Assembly (NCBI RefSeq): GCF_001509795.1
Contig: NZ_LLZN01000064.1
Coordinates: forward strand, 86,813 to 150,812
Direction of reading: 5' to 3'
Length of the DNA stretch: 64,000 bases
Source of the DNA: Streptomyces sp. NRRL WC-3605
GTDB lineage: Bacteria > Actinomycetota > Actinomycetes > Streptomycetales > Streptomycetaceae
Made by a program: the position numbers and the translations under genes. This document shows positions 27,753-40,993 of the stretch, one piece after another. The notes below the pieces were generated by a model. It did not search any database. It saw only the letters and a program-made list of their open reading frames with translations, and was not told where the DNA came from. Position 1 is the first letter of the stretch, and the number at the start of each line of letters is the position of its first letter.

Positions 27753-28217
27753 ATGACCGACTACCGCCCCGTCGACGCGGTCACCCGCGTCGAGATCGAG
27801 CAGCTCATCGCGGAGATGCTCTACCGCCTGGACCACAACCGGGCGGACACCACCTGGGAGTTGTACACGGAGGACGGCGTCTCCGTCGGCCCCATGGGCG
27901 ACATGGACCGCGAGGCCATGAAGGCGTGGGGTGCCAGGCGCGCCCAGCAGACGGACGTCGTCGGCCGGCACTTCATCGGCGGTGTCCGGCTGGTGCGGGA
28001 CGGGGACGAGGTCGAGGGAACGGTGCAGTACCTCACCTTCCGTGACACCAACGAGCCGCAGACCCAGCCCGCTTCGGTCGGTGAGTTCCGCGAGCGCTAC
28101 CGCAAGGTGGACGGCCGCTGGCTGTTCGCCCGCCGGGAGATCGTGCCGGTCTTCGGAGGCCGCGCGGCGGCGGCGCACGCGGCACGCGTGGCCGGACAGG
28201 AAGGGCCGGCGCGGTGA
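27753..28217 (+). CDS. SnoaL/NTF2-like protein in the phenylpropionate operon
   Basis: 154-aa protein with the cone-shaped NTF2-like pattern: an N-terminal helix IEQLIAEMLYRLDHNRADTT, strand motifs WELYTEDGVSVGPMG and HFIGGVRLVRDGDEVEGTV, and a final KVDGRWLFARREIVPVFG. It has no counterpart in the E. coli mhp operon. It starts two bases after the mhpD stop and overlaps the aldolase start (GTGA), so it belongs to the pathway. Possible roles are an isomerase/hydratase step on a phenylpropanoid derivative or the small subunit of an unknown activity; neither is shown. Confidence 0.82.
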   Translation: MTDYRPVDAVTRVEIEQLIAEMLYRLDHNRADTTWELYTEDGVSVGPMGDMDREAMKAWGARRAQQTDVVGRHFIGGVRLVRDGDEVEGTVQYLTFRDTNEPQTQPASVGEFRERYRKVDGRWLFARREIVPVFGGRAAAAHAARVAGQEGPAR

Positions 28218-28984
28218 AGCGGGAAGCCCTCGGCGGCCGGAACCCGGTCCTGTACCACCAGACGGTGCCCGCCTTCTCGCTCCCGGAGTGGGCGCTGGCC
28301 GCCGGCTACGACGGCGTGATCCTCGACCTCCAGCACGGCGAGCTGGGACTGGAGGCGGCCTGCGGCATCCTGCGCTCGATGCCGCGGGAGAACGCGTACG
28401 CGTACGCGCGGGTGGGCTCGCTCGACGCCGCCCCGATCCTGCGGCTCCTCGACAGCGGGGCCCGCGGGATCGTCGCGCCCACCGTCGAGTCCCGCTCGCA
28501 GGCGGAGGCACTTGTCGCCGCCACCAAGTACCCGCCGGTCGGCGGCCGCAGCCTCGGGCCGTCCCGGCCCGCGCTCTACGCGGGCGACTCGTACACCGCC
28601 GCCGGCAACCTGGCCGTGTCGGCCGTCGCCCAGATCGAGACGGTGGCGGGCGTCGAGCACGCCGAGGACATCGTCTCGACGCCGGGCCTGGACTCGGTCT
28701 ACGTCGGCCCCGCCGACCTGGCCGTCTCCTACGGTCTGCCCGGACGCGGCGACTGGGAGGACGGCCCCGTGCGCGAGGCCGTCGCCCACCTGCGGGAGGT
28801 GACCGCCGCGCACGGCGTCACCCTCGGCATCTACTCCGGCCGGCCCGAGTACGCGGCCGGCCTGTTCGCCGACGGCCTCGTCGACTACGTGGGCCTCGGC
28901 ATCGATCTCGTCCTGCTGAACCGCGCGTTCGGCGACACCATCGCCGGGCTGGGCCCGGCACGATCCGCACGGAGCACCACATGA
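28214..28984 (+). CDS. HpcH/HpaI-family aldolase (likely 4-hydroxy-2-oxopentanoate aldolase)
   Basis: 256-aa class II pyruvate aldolase of the HpcH/HpaI type, a TIM barrel. Visible motifs are GVILDLQHGELGLEAACGIL near residue 38, GIVAPTVESRSQAEALVAAT, a metal-ligand Glu in AVAQIETVAGVEHAEDI and YVGPADLAVSYG. In the usual mhp operon this step is done by the DmpG-type MhpE with the acetaldehyde dehydrogenase MhpF. Neither is present, and this enzyme sits in their place, so it should cleave 4-hydroxy-2-oxopentanoate to pyruvate and acetaldehyde (inference). GTG start overlaps the upstream stop, and its stop overlaps the mhpA ATG. Confidence 0.85.
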   Translation: MKREALGGRNPVLYHQTVPAFSLPEWALAAGYDGVILDLQHGELGLEAACGILRSMPRENAYAYARVGSLDAAPILRLLDSGARGIVAPTVESRSQAEALVAATKYPPVGGRSLGPSRPALYAGDSYTAAGNLAVSAVAQIETVAGVEHAEDIVSTPGLDSVYVGPADLAVSYGLPGRGDWEDGPVREAVAHLREVTAAHGVTLGIYSGRPEYAAGLFADGLVDYVGLGIDLVLLNRAFGDTIAGLGPARSARSTT

Positions 28985-30594
28985 AGAAGGCCTGCGACGT
29001 CCTCGTCGTCGGGGCGGGACCGGTCGGCCTGACCCTGGCCAACCTGCTCGGGCAGCAGGGCATCGACGTCCTCGTCGTCGAGCGGGAGCACGAACTGGTC
29101 GACTACCCGCGTGCCGTGGGCATAGACGACGAGGCGCTGCGCGCGATGCAGACCGCCGGCCTGGTCGAGGACGTGCTGCCGCACACCATCCCGGACCAGA
29201 AGATCTACATGATCAACGGTGCCGGGGCGATCCTCTCCGAAGTCAACCCGACGACACGGGAGTTCGGCTGGCCGCGCCGCAACGGCTTCGTCCAGCCGCT
29301 GGTCGACCGGGTGCTGCTCGCCGGTCTCGACCGCTTCCCCGACACCGCCGTCCACTTCGGCACCGAGGTCGTGGACCTCACCGAGGACGCCGGCGGCGTG
29401 GTCGCCGCGCTCGCGGACGGCGGGACGGTGCGCGCCCGGTACGTCGTCGCCGCCGAGGGCGGGTCCTCCCCCACCCGCAAGCGCCTCGGCATCTCCTTCG
29501 AGGGAGAGACCCGGCCGACCGACGGCATCGTGATCGACGTCGCCAACGACCCGATCGGCACGCCCCACGCCGTCTTCGGCGGGGACCCTGCCCGCAGCTA
29601 CGCCTCCATCGCGCTGCCGCACGGCATCCGGCGCTGGGAGTTCACCCTGTTCGAGCACGAGGGCGAGGCCGACGTCGAGGACGACGCGTTCGTCTTCGGC
29701 CTGCTCGCGCCCCATGTCCCGGACCCGTCGAGGCTGGACATCATCCGCCGCCGCGTCTACCGCCACCACGCCCGTGTCGCGGGCCGGTTCCGGCACGGGC
29801 GGATCTTCCTCGCCGGTGACGCCGCCCATGTCATGCCCGTCGTCGGCGGGCAGGGGTGGAACTCGGGCATCCGGGACGCGTTCAACCTCGGCTGGAAGCT
29901 CGCTGCCGTCGTCAAGGGGCTGGCGGACGACGCGCTGCTGGACACCTACGAGACCGAACGGCTCGGCCATGTCACGCAGATGGTCGCCGTCTCCCTCCAG
30001 ATGGCGAAGGAGATGACCGACCACGACCCGGAGAAGGCCGCCGAGCGCGACCGGATCGCCGCCTCCCGCACCGCCGAGGAGCGGGAGGCCCAGAAGCGGC
30101 AGGCGTTCAAGCCGCAGCCGAAGTTCGACCGCGGTGTGGTGGTGCACACCCCGCTGCCGGTGTCCAAGTCGCTGCCGGTCCGCGACGTGCCCCGGCTCGC
30201 GGGTTCGATCTTCCCCCAGCCGACCGCCACCGACGCCGACGGCGTCGAGATGCTGCTGGACGACGCGACCGGTCAGGGCTGGCGCGTCCTCACCTGGAAC
30301 AACGATCCGACGGCGTTCCTGTCGGCGGCGAGCCGCGCCGCGCTGGACCGGTTCGGCGCACGTCTCGTGCAGGTGGTACCGAAGGCGCAGTTGCCGTGGG
30401 CGGGCAAGCGGGCCACGGCCGGTGTCACCGTCGTCGGCGACCTCGGCGGCGAGGCGAGCCTGCAGGCGTGGTTCGACGCGCGGCCGGTGGGCGCGGTGGT
30501 CCTCCGCCCCGACCATGTGATCGCCGCCGAGTGCCTGACGCAGGAACTCGACGACGTCGTGACGCGCGTCCTGGAGGCCGCCTGCGCCGTGTGA
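28981..30594 (+). CDS. mhpA: 3-(3-hydroxyphenyl)propionate hydroxylase (FAD monooxygenase)
   Basis: 537-aa class A flavoprotein hydroxylase that converts 3-(3-hydroxyphenyl)propionate to 2,3-dihydroxyphenylpropionate with NADH and O2. N-terminal FAD fold VVGAGPVGLTLANLL (residues 9-23). The second FAD motif is IFLAGDAAHVMPVVGGQGWN near 285, followed by SGIRDAFNLGWKLA. The C-terminal thioredoxin-like region is typical of MhpA/PheA-type enzymes, and length fits. ATG 28981 overlaps the aldolase stop by four bases. It is the last gene of the operon although it performs the first intracellular step. Confidence 0.94.
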   Translation: MKKACDVLVVGAGPVGLTLANLLGQQGIDVLVVEREHELVDYPRAVGIDDEALRAMQTAGLVEDVLPHTIPDQKIYMINGAGAILSEVNPTTREFGWPRRNGFVQPLVDRVLLAGLDRFPDTAVHFGTEVVDLTEDAGGVVAALADGGTVRARYVVAAEGGSSPTRKRLGISFEGETRPTDGIVIDVANDPIGTPHAVFGGDPARSYASIALPHGIRRWEFTLFEHEGEADVEDDAFVFGLLAPHVPDPSRLDIIRRRVYRHHARVAGRFRHGRIFLAGDAAHVMPVVGGQGWNSGIRDAFNLGWKLAAVVKGLADDALLDTYETERLGHVTQMVAVSLQMAKEMTDHDPEKAAERDRIAASRTAEEREAQKRQAFKPQPKFDRGVVVHTPLPVSKSLPVRDVPRLAGSIFPQPTATDADGVEMLLDDATGQGWRVLTWNNDPTAFLSAASRAALDRFGARLVQVVPKAQLPWAGKRATAGVTVVGDLGGEASLQAWFDARPVGAVVLRPDHVIAAECLTQELDDVVTRVLEAACAV

Positions 30595-30701
30595 CGCGGT
30601 GCGGGCAGGGCATCGGGGACACCGGGGACATCGACGGGACCGGAGAGGGCCGTGCCGTGCGGCTGCTTCGGTCCCGCACCGGCCCGTTGCTAGTAGCGCC
30701 G

Positions 30702-30709
30702 TTCTAGAA
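30702..30709. promoter_or_regulatory. candidate TetR operator core TTCTAGAA upstream of second TetR gene
   Basis: TTCTAGAA within CGTTCTAGAATGGG, 52 bases upstream of ATG 30761. It is the same core as at 23605-23612 (complement strand there reads CGTTCTAGAATCG), suggesting both sites bind the same or the paralogous regulator. Confidence 0.5.
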
Positions 30710-30760
30710 TGGGCACGCTGGTGACACGGTACGCATGACGGACGGCGACAGGGTGGCGGC

Positions 30761-31444
30761 ATGACGCGCGGCGCACGGCGGGGCGAGGGCACCAGGGGCA
30801 CGCGGCAGGCGCGCTCGGACCGGAGCCGGGAGCACATCCTGCTGGCGGCCCTGGACCTGGCGCTGGAGCACGGCTACCAGGGCACGACCATGGCAGCGGT
30901 CAGCGCGTCGTCCGGTCTGCCGATCGGCTCGGTCTACTGGCACTTCAAGAGCAAGGAGCAGCTCTTCGTCGCTCTGCTGGAGCACTGCTACGACGCCTGG
31001 ATGGAGCTGCACTCCGGTCCGGAGGGGCTGCGCCGCAAGCTGTCCCGCGGCATCGCCGGCCTGTCCGGCGCCGACCCCGAGCAGTACACGAAGGAGGAGG
31101 CACTGCTCAAGGCCGCGGCGATCTGGGCACTGAGCAGGCAGCTGGGCGGCCTGGGCGAGGACAACGAGGTCCGCGCTGCGTACCTGCGGATGCGGGTGGA
31201 GATGTTCAAGGTGGACGTCGAGCGGATCACCGAGTCCGTCCCCGCCGACGTCGTCGAGCGCTTCCCGGACCTGCCCACCAGGCTCACCGTGCTGAGCCTG
31301 GCCCTGACCGACGGCTTCTACGTCCACGCCAACTCCGACGTGCACCTGGAGCTGGACTTCGCCGAGTACGCGGACATGGCCGCGCGGGCCCTGGAGGGCC
31401 TGGTCGACGACTACGCCCGCCAGGCCGCCGGGGAACGCGCGTAG
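30761..31444 (+). CDS. TetR-family regulator (paralog flanking the mhp cluster)
   Basis: 227-aa TetR protein. Its helix-turn-helix (HGYQGTTMAAVSASSGLPIG, SVYWHFKSKEQLFVALLEHC) matches that of the regulator at 22876-23514 almost residue for residue, while the ligand-binding domains differ more. The N-terminus is basic (TRGARRGEGTRGTRQARSDR). It is encoded 166 bases after mhpA with its own TTCTAGAA element, and its stop abuts the convergent SDR stop. The pair may share operators while sensing different ligands. Confidence 0.88.
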   Translation: MTRGARRGEGTRGTRQARSDRSREHILLAALDLALEHGYQGTTMAAVSASSGLPIGSVYWHFKSKEQLFVALLEHCYDAWMELHSGPEGLRRKLSRGIAGLSGADPEQYTKEEALLKAAAIWALSRQLGGLGEDNEVRAAYLRMRVEMFKVDVERITESVPADVVERFPDLPTRLTVLSLALTDGFYVHANSDVHLELDFAEYADMAARALEGLVDDYARQAAGERA

Positions 31445-32155
31445 TCACACGCCGCGGGTGAGTCCGCCGTCGACGCGCAGGTTCTGCCCGGTGGTGTAGG
31501 TGGCGTCGCAGGCCACGAAGGCCACGGTCCGGGCCACCTCCTCGAAGGCGGCGGCCCGGCCGAGGGGGATCGCGGAGGTCCACGCGTCCGGAACGGTCTC
31601 CGGGTCGGCGACGGTGTACCCCGGCAGCACGTTGTTGATCCGGATGCCGTCCGCCGCCACCTCGTCGGCCCAGAGCTTGGTCCAGGTCGTCATCGCGGCC
31701 CGGGCCACCATCGAGGTGGGGAAGCGGGGCGAGGGCTCGGCAGGACTGGCCGAGGAGATGTTGACGATGCTGCCGCCGCCCTGGGCGCGCATCGGGGCCA
31801 GGGCGGCCCGGCAGGCCCGCACCACGTTGTAGAAGTACAGGTCGAAGCCGGTGGCCCAGTCTTCGTCGGTCAGTTCCTGGAGCTTGCCCTTCGGGCCGTG
31901 GCCGGCGCTGTTGACCAGCACGTCCAGCCGTCCCCAGGCGGAGACGACCCGCTCGACGGCCTCCTCGACGACGCCGGCCCGGGTGTAGTCGCCGCGGACG
32001 GCGAGGCCGCCTAGCTCCTCGGCCAGCGCGGCCGCCCCCTCGCCGCGCGCCAGCACCGCCACCCGGTGGCCGCGCGCCGCCAGTTCGCGGGCCGACGCGG
32101 CGCCGATGCCGCTGCTTCCGGCGATCACGAGGGCCGTGGGAGGTGTTGCGGTCAT
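31445..32155 (-). CDS. SDR-family oxidoreductase with non-canonical active site
   Basis: 236-aa short-chain dehydrogenase fold. The nucleotide-binding motif is degenerate but present (VIAGSSGIGAASARELAARG, residues 10-29), NAG-type motif VLVNSAGHG, IVNISSASPAEPSP with the usual Ser, and C-terminal GQNLRVDGGLTRGV. The catalytic YxxxK is missing: the aligned segment reads TSMVARAAMTTWTK, placing Ser where Tyr and Arg where Lys is expected. It may be an altered-mechanism or non-catalytic member. A perfect 9-bp-arm palindrome lies at 32168-32187, right upstream. Confidence 0.85.
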   Translation of the reverse strand: MTATPPTALVIAGSSGIGAASARELAARGHRVAVLARGEGAAALAEELGGLAVRGDYTRAGVVEEAVERVVSAWGRLDVLVNSAGHGPKGKLQELTDEDWATGFDLYFYNVVRACRAALAPMRAQGGGSIVNISSASPAEPSPRFPTSMVARAAMTTWTKLWADEVAADGIRINNVLPGYTVADPETVPDAWTSAIPLGRAAAFEEVARTVAFVACDATYTTGQNLRVDGGLTRGV

Positions 32156-32167
32156 GGTGCGCCACTC

Positions 32168-32187
32168 CTGATACGGAGCCGTATCAG
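32168..32187. promoter_or_regulatory. palindromic operator CTGATACGG-AG-CCGTATCAG
   Basis: Perfect 9-bp arms around a 2-base centre, 13 bases upstream of the SDR ATG. The GATACGNNNNCGTATC form is typical of TetR-family operators, and the position would block SDR transcription or initiation. Confidence 0.65.
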
Positions 32188-32196
32188 AACGACCCC

Positions 32197-32226
32197 TCTA
32201 GAATTCTCATTCCATTCGAACGTAAC
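32197..32226. promoter_or_regulatory. TCTAGAA element with inverted TTCGAACGTAAC
   Basis: TCTAGAA (32197-32203) and TTCGAACGTAAC (32215-32226) resemble the two halves of the element at 23605-23618 (TTCTAGAACGTAAC). Probably the promoter/operator region of the SDR gene, possibly read by the mhp TetR proteins. Confidence 0.4.
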
Positions 32227-32366
32227 CGGCGTCCACGCCGACCGTCAACCGGGGAGAGCCGTCCGCGCGGCGCCCTCCGGGACCCGAACCTCGGGACCGC
32301 GATGAAGTCCGGCGTGAATTCCCGCACTTGATCACTTCGATCACCACGGTGTGTGAAGCTGTCCCC

Positions 32367-33179
32367 ATGGAATCCTCGGAATCTTCGCCTGCCGACATCG
32401 TGGCCAGGCTGCAGACCGATCGCCCGCACTCGGCGCGGGTGTGGAACTACCTGCTCGGCGGGAAGGACAACTACCCCGTCGACAGCGAGGTCGGGGACGT
32501 CATCCTGTCGACGTTCCCGGAGTTCGCCGCCGTCGCCCGGCTGCAGCGGCGGTTCCTCGCGCGCGCCGTGCGCTTCCTGGTGCGGGAGGCCGGCATCCGG
32601 CAGTTCCTGGACATCGGGACGGGCCTGCCCACCGCGGACAACACGCACGAGCTGGCCCAGCGCATCGCGCCCGAGAGCCGCATCGTGTACGTGGACAACG
32701 ACCCGCTCGTGCTGGTGCACGCCGAGGCGCTGCTCACCAGCAGCGACGAGGGGGCCTGCGCCTACGTCGACGCGGACGTCCGCGACCCCGAGCGGATCCT
32801 GGCCCAGGCGGCCAAGACGCTCGACTTCAGCCGCCCGGTCGCCCTCACCCTGCTGGGCATCATGGGGCAGATCTCGGACGAGGACAGGCCGGGCGAGCTG
32901 GTGAGCGCCCTGCTGGCCGGGCTGCCCGCGGGCAGCTGGCTGGCGCTGAGCGACGGCACGAACACCAACGAGGCGCTGAACACGGCGGTCGCGGCGTACA
33001 ACCAGCAGTCGGCGAACACCTACCACCTCCGGTCGCCGCAGGAGATCGCCTCCTACTTCGGCGGTCTGGACCTGGTCGAGCCCGGGGTCGTCGCCACGGC
33101 CTCCTGGCGCCCGGACCCCGACGCCCCCGACACGGACGCGCCCGACGTCTCCGTCGCCGGGGTCGCGGCCAAGAACTGA
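32367..33179 (+). CDS. SAM-dependent methyltransferase, DUF574/PF04672 type
   Basis: 270-aa member of the actinomycete-specific S-adenosyl methyltransferase family (former DUF574). Family hallmarks: RVWNYLLGGKDNYPVDSEVG at residues 24-43, FLDIGTGLPTADNTHELAQR (SAM-binding motif I), YVDNDPLVLVHAEALL and ALTLLGIMGQISDE. These proteins are numerous in Streptomyces, and their substrates are mostly unknown. ATG 32367. A 17-bp-stem terminator follows. Confidence 0.92.
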   Translation: MESSESSPADIVARLQTDRPHSARVWNYLLGGKDNYPVDSEVGDVILSTFPEFAAVARLQRRFLARAVRFLVREAGIRQFLDIGTGLPTADNTHELAQRIAPESRIVYVDNDPLVLVHAEALLTSSDEGACAYVDADVRDPERILAQAAKTLDFSRPVALTLLGIMGQISDEDRPGELVSALLAGLPAGSWLALSDGTNTNEALNTAVAAYNQQSANTYHLRSPQEIASYFGGLDLVEPGVVATASWRPDPDAPDTDAPDVSVAGVAAKN

Positions 33180-33202
33180 CCGGACGGGCAGCAAGTCCGA
33201 AA

Positions 33203-33239
33203 GAAGGGGGGCGCCGGCCACAGGCCGGCGCCCCCCTTC
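33203..33239. terminator. 17-bp-stem hairpin terminator, 3-base loop
   Basis: GAAGGGGGGCGCCGGCC (33203-33219), loop ACA, exact reverse complement (33223-33239), 23 bases after the methyltransferase stop and 19 bases beyond the convergent DUF5302 stop. Works for both directions. Confidence 0.85.
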
Positions 33240-33258
33240 GCTCTTCTCTACGGCGGGA

Positions 33259-33501
33259 TCAGCCGCCGCTCTTCCGGCGGAACGAGCGCTGGCTGGCGGC
33301 CGGGCCATGGGCCGACCGCACCTTCGACGCGTTCGCGTGCCCGGCGGCCTCGGCCGCGTCGGCCTGCGCACCGTGCTTGCGCGCCAGAGCCTCACGGAAC
33401 TTGCGCTTCAGGTCGTAGGCGCCGCCGTCGTCCGGCGTCAGCGACGACGTCTCGGCGTCGGCCGGTTCCGAACCTTCCGTGGCGGGCTGCTCTGCGGTCA
33501 T
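33259..33501 (-). CDS. DUF5302 family small protein
   Basis: 80-aa hydrophilic protein. The recognisable DUF5302 pattern is a charged Glu/Asp-rich N-terminus, then YDLKRKFREALARKHGA and a basic C-terminus SQRSFRRKSGG. Common in Streptomyces with no known function; predicted mostly disordered with one helix. ATG 33501 is preceded by AGGAGGTCACC, an excellent ribosome binding site. Confidence 0.88.
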   Translation of the reverse strand: MTAEQPATEGSEPADAETSSLTPDDGGAYDLKRKFREALARKHGAQADAAEAAGHANASKVRSAHGPAASQRSFRRKSGG

Positions 33502-33833
33502 GGTGACCTCCTGGGTTCGGGGGGACGGGCGAGCCCAGCTTGTCATGCCTGGACACCGCGAAGGACGCTCGCACGGCCAGACAAGGGAATACGCCGTCAT
33601 TCCGGCCATGCATCAGGGGCGTTCAGGTCACCGAGTGCGACGGCACTTCCGGTCCGGCGGGCCGGAGGGAAGCGGCCTCCCCGAACTGTCACGCGCCGGG
33701 CCGTCCCGGCGCTCCAGACGGGCCAGTACTCCACCGCAGGCATCAGCGGCGACCTGGCCGACCGGAGCCGACGGCGCCTGGCTGAAGTGGCCCGGGAGGC
33801 CGGCGGGGTGTCCCCGCCGGCCTCGGCGCCCCG
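33502..33833. other. gene-free stretch
   Basis: 332 bases between the DUF5302 start and the beta-galactosidase stop. It contains the terminator at 33796-33824; otherwise I see no gene or clear signal. Confidence 0.5.
33796..33824 (-). terminator. hairpin terminator of the beta-galactosidase gene
   Basis: 13-bp perfect stem (33796-33808 with 33812-33824) and a 3-base loop, starting 9 bases past the stop on the minus strand. Confidence 0.8.
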
Positions 33834-39786
<5,953 letters not shown>

Positions 39787-39792
39787 GCGGGA

Positions 39793-39823
39793 AACGTAGG
39801 ACCTCGAGCAATGTTGAGGTCAA
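39793..39823 (-). promoter_or_regulatory. SoxR/MerR-type promoter with 19-bp spacer
   Basis: On the minus strand TTGACC (39823-39818), a 19-base spacer and TACGTT (39798-39793). The spacer carries the dyad ACCTCAACATTGCTCGAGGT (39820-39801), matching the SoxR box pattern CCTCAA-N6-TTGAGG at all but one position. The over-long spacer is diagnostic of MerR-family control. The predicted start of transcription coincides with the ATG at 39786. Confidence 0.75.
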
Positions 39824-39923
39824 GGCCGACACGATCCGGGCAGGTGTGCGATCCCCGGTGGAAGGCGGAGCGACCGCTCAGTACCGTACGAGATCCGTCC
39901 AGAGACAGGGAGAGGACCCCGCC

Positions 39924-40688
39924 ATGCCGGTCCGCGTCGAGCGTCAGGGGCACGTCACCACCGTCGTCCTCTCCCGTCCGGAGGTACGCAACGCCGTGGA
40001 CGGGCCCACGGCCGCCGCACTGGCCGCGGCCTTCCGGGAGTTCGAGGCGGACGACGGGGCGCGGGTGGCGGTGCTGTGGGGCGAGGGCGGCACGTTCTGC
40101 GCGGGCGCGGACCTCAAGGCGATGGGCAGCGGGCGGGGCAACCGGGTCGCCGAGGACGGTGACGGCCCGATGGGGCCGACGCGGCTGCGGCTGTCGAAGC
40201 CGGTGATCGCGGCGATCGCCGGGCACGCCGTGGCGGGCGGTCTCGAACTGGCCCTGTGGTGCGATCTGCGGGTCGCCGAGGAGGACGCGGTGTTCGGCGT
40301 GTTCTGCCGCCGCTGGGGCGTGCCGCTGATCGACGGCGGCACGGTACGGCTGCCCCGGCTGATCGGTACGAGCCGCGCGATGGACCTGATCCTGACCGGG
40401 CGGCCGGTGCCGGCGGCGGAGGCGCACGCCATCGGACTGGCCAACCGGGTCGTGCCGGCCGGGCGGGCCCGCGCCGAGGCGGAGGAACTGGCCGCCGCCC
40501 TGGCCGAGTTCCCGCAGGACTGCCTGCGGGCCGACCGGGCGTCGGTGCTGGACCAGGAGGGGCTCGGCGAGACGGCCGCGATGCGGGGTGAACTCCGGTA
40601 CGGCATGAGCGTGTTGGCCGAGGGCATGGAGGGCGCCGCCCGCTTCGCCGCAGGCGCCGGCCGGCACGGGTCGTTCACGGACCGCTGA
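39924..40688 (+). CDS. enoyl-CoA hydratase/isomerase family protein
   Basis: 254-aa crotonase-fold enzyme. The CoA/oxyanion motif GEGGTFCAGADLKAMGSG is at residues 53-70, and a second oxyanion segment is AIAGHAVAGGLELALWCDLR near 98-117. Catalytic Glu positions (GGLELAL and a second acid in FCRRWGVPLIDGGTVRLPRL) look hydratase-like, but the second Glu of classical hydratases is replaced by Asp/Gly here, so isomerase or hydrolase activity on acyl-CoA is possible. ATG 39924 follows AGGGAGAGGA. It is divergent from the ABC exporter and stands alone. Confidence 0.88.
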   Translation: MPVRVERQGHVTTVVLSRPEVRNAVDGPTAAALAAAFREFEADDGARVAVLWGEGGTFCAGADLKAMGSGRGNRVAEDGDGPMGPTRLRLSKPVIAAIAGHAVAGGLELALWCDLRVAEEDAVFGVFCRRWGVPLIDGGTVRLPRLIGTSRAMDLILTGRPVPAAEAHAIGLANRVVPAGRARAEAEELAAALAEFPQDCLRADRASVLDQEGLGETAAMRGELRYGMSVLAEGMEGAARFAAGAGRHGSFTDR

Positions 40689-40921
40689 CCCGGGGCACGG
40701 ACGCCGGGCGCGCGCCCCGACTGCGCCTGCGCACGACACCGATGCCCCCGTCGCCCCTCGAAGGCGGCGGGTGTTCCGGGGAGAATGCCCGGAAGCGGTC
40801 TGTGGGGCCGCCACGTGGCACGAACTGGTGTGCGCGATACGGCAGGATGAGCCCGCGCGCCGGCCACGGGGGACGACAGGGGCGGCGCGACGGCACATCA
40901 CGGAATCGAGCAGGGGACAAC
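40689..40921. other. gene-free stretch
   Basis: 233 bases (301 if the small reading frame at 40922 is discounted) between the enoyl-CoA hydratase stop and the MscS-like gene. I see no clear promoter or hairpin. Confidence 0.4.
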
Positions 40922-40993
40922 GTGACGAGACCTCATATCGCGCCGGCGTCGACGGCGTCGGCCGCCGCCCTCCACGCCGGAGGTGACCGGTGA
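40922..40993 (+). CDS. possible 23-aa upstream reading frame coupled to the MscS-like gene
   Basis: GTG 40922 is preceded by CAGGGGACAAC and opens a frame of 23 codons (VTRPHIAPASTASAAALHAG, then GDR and stop). The TGA overlaps the GTG start of the channel gene as GTGA. It could be a leader peptide whose translation feeds ribosomes to the channel gene, or a chance frame. No family recognised. Confidence 0.35.
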   Translation: MTRPHIAPASTASAAALHAGGDR

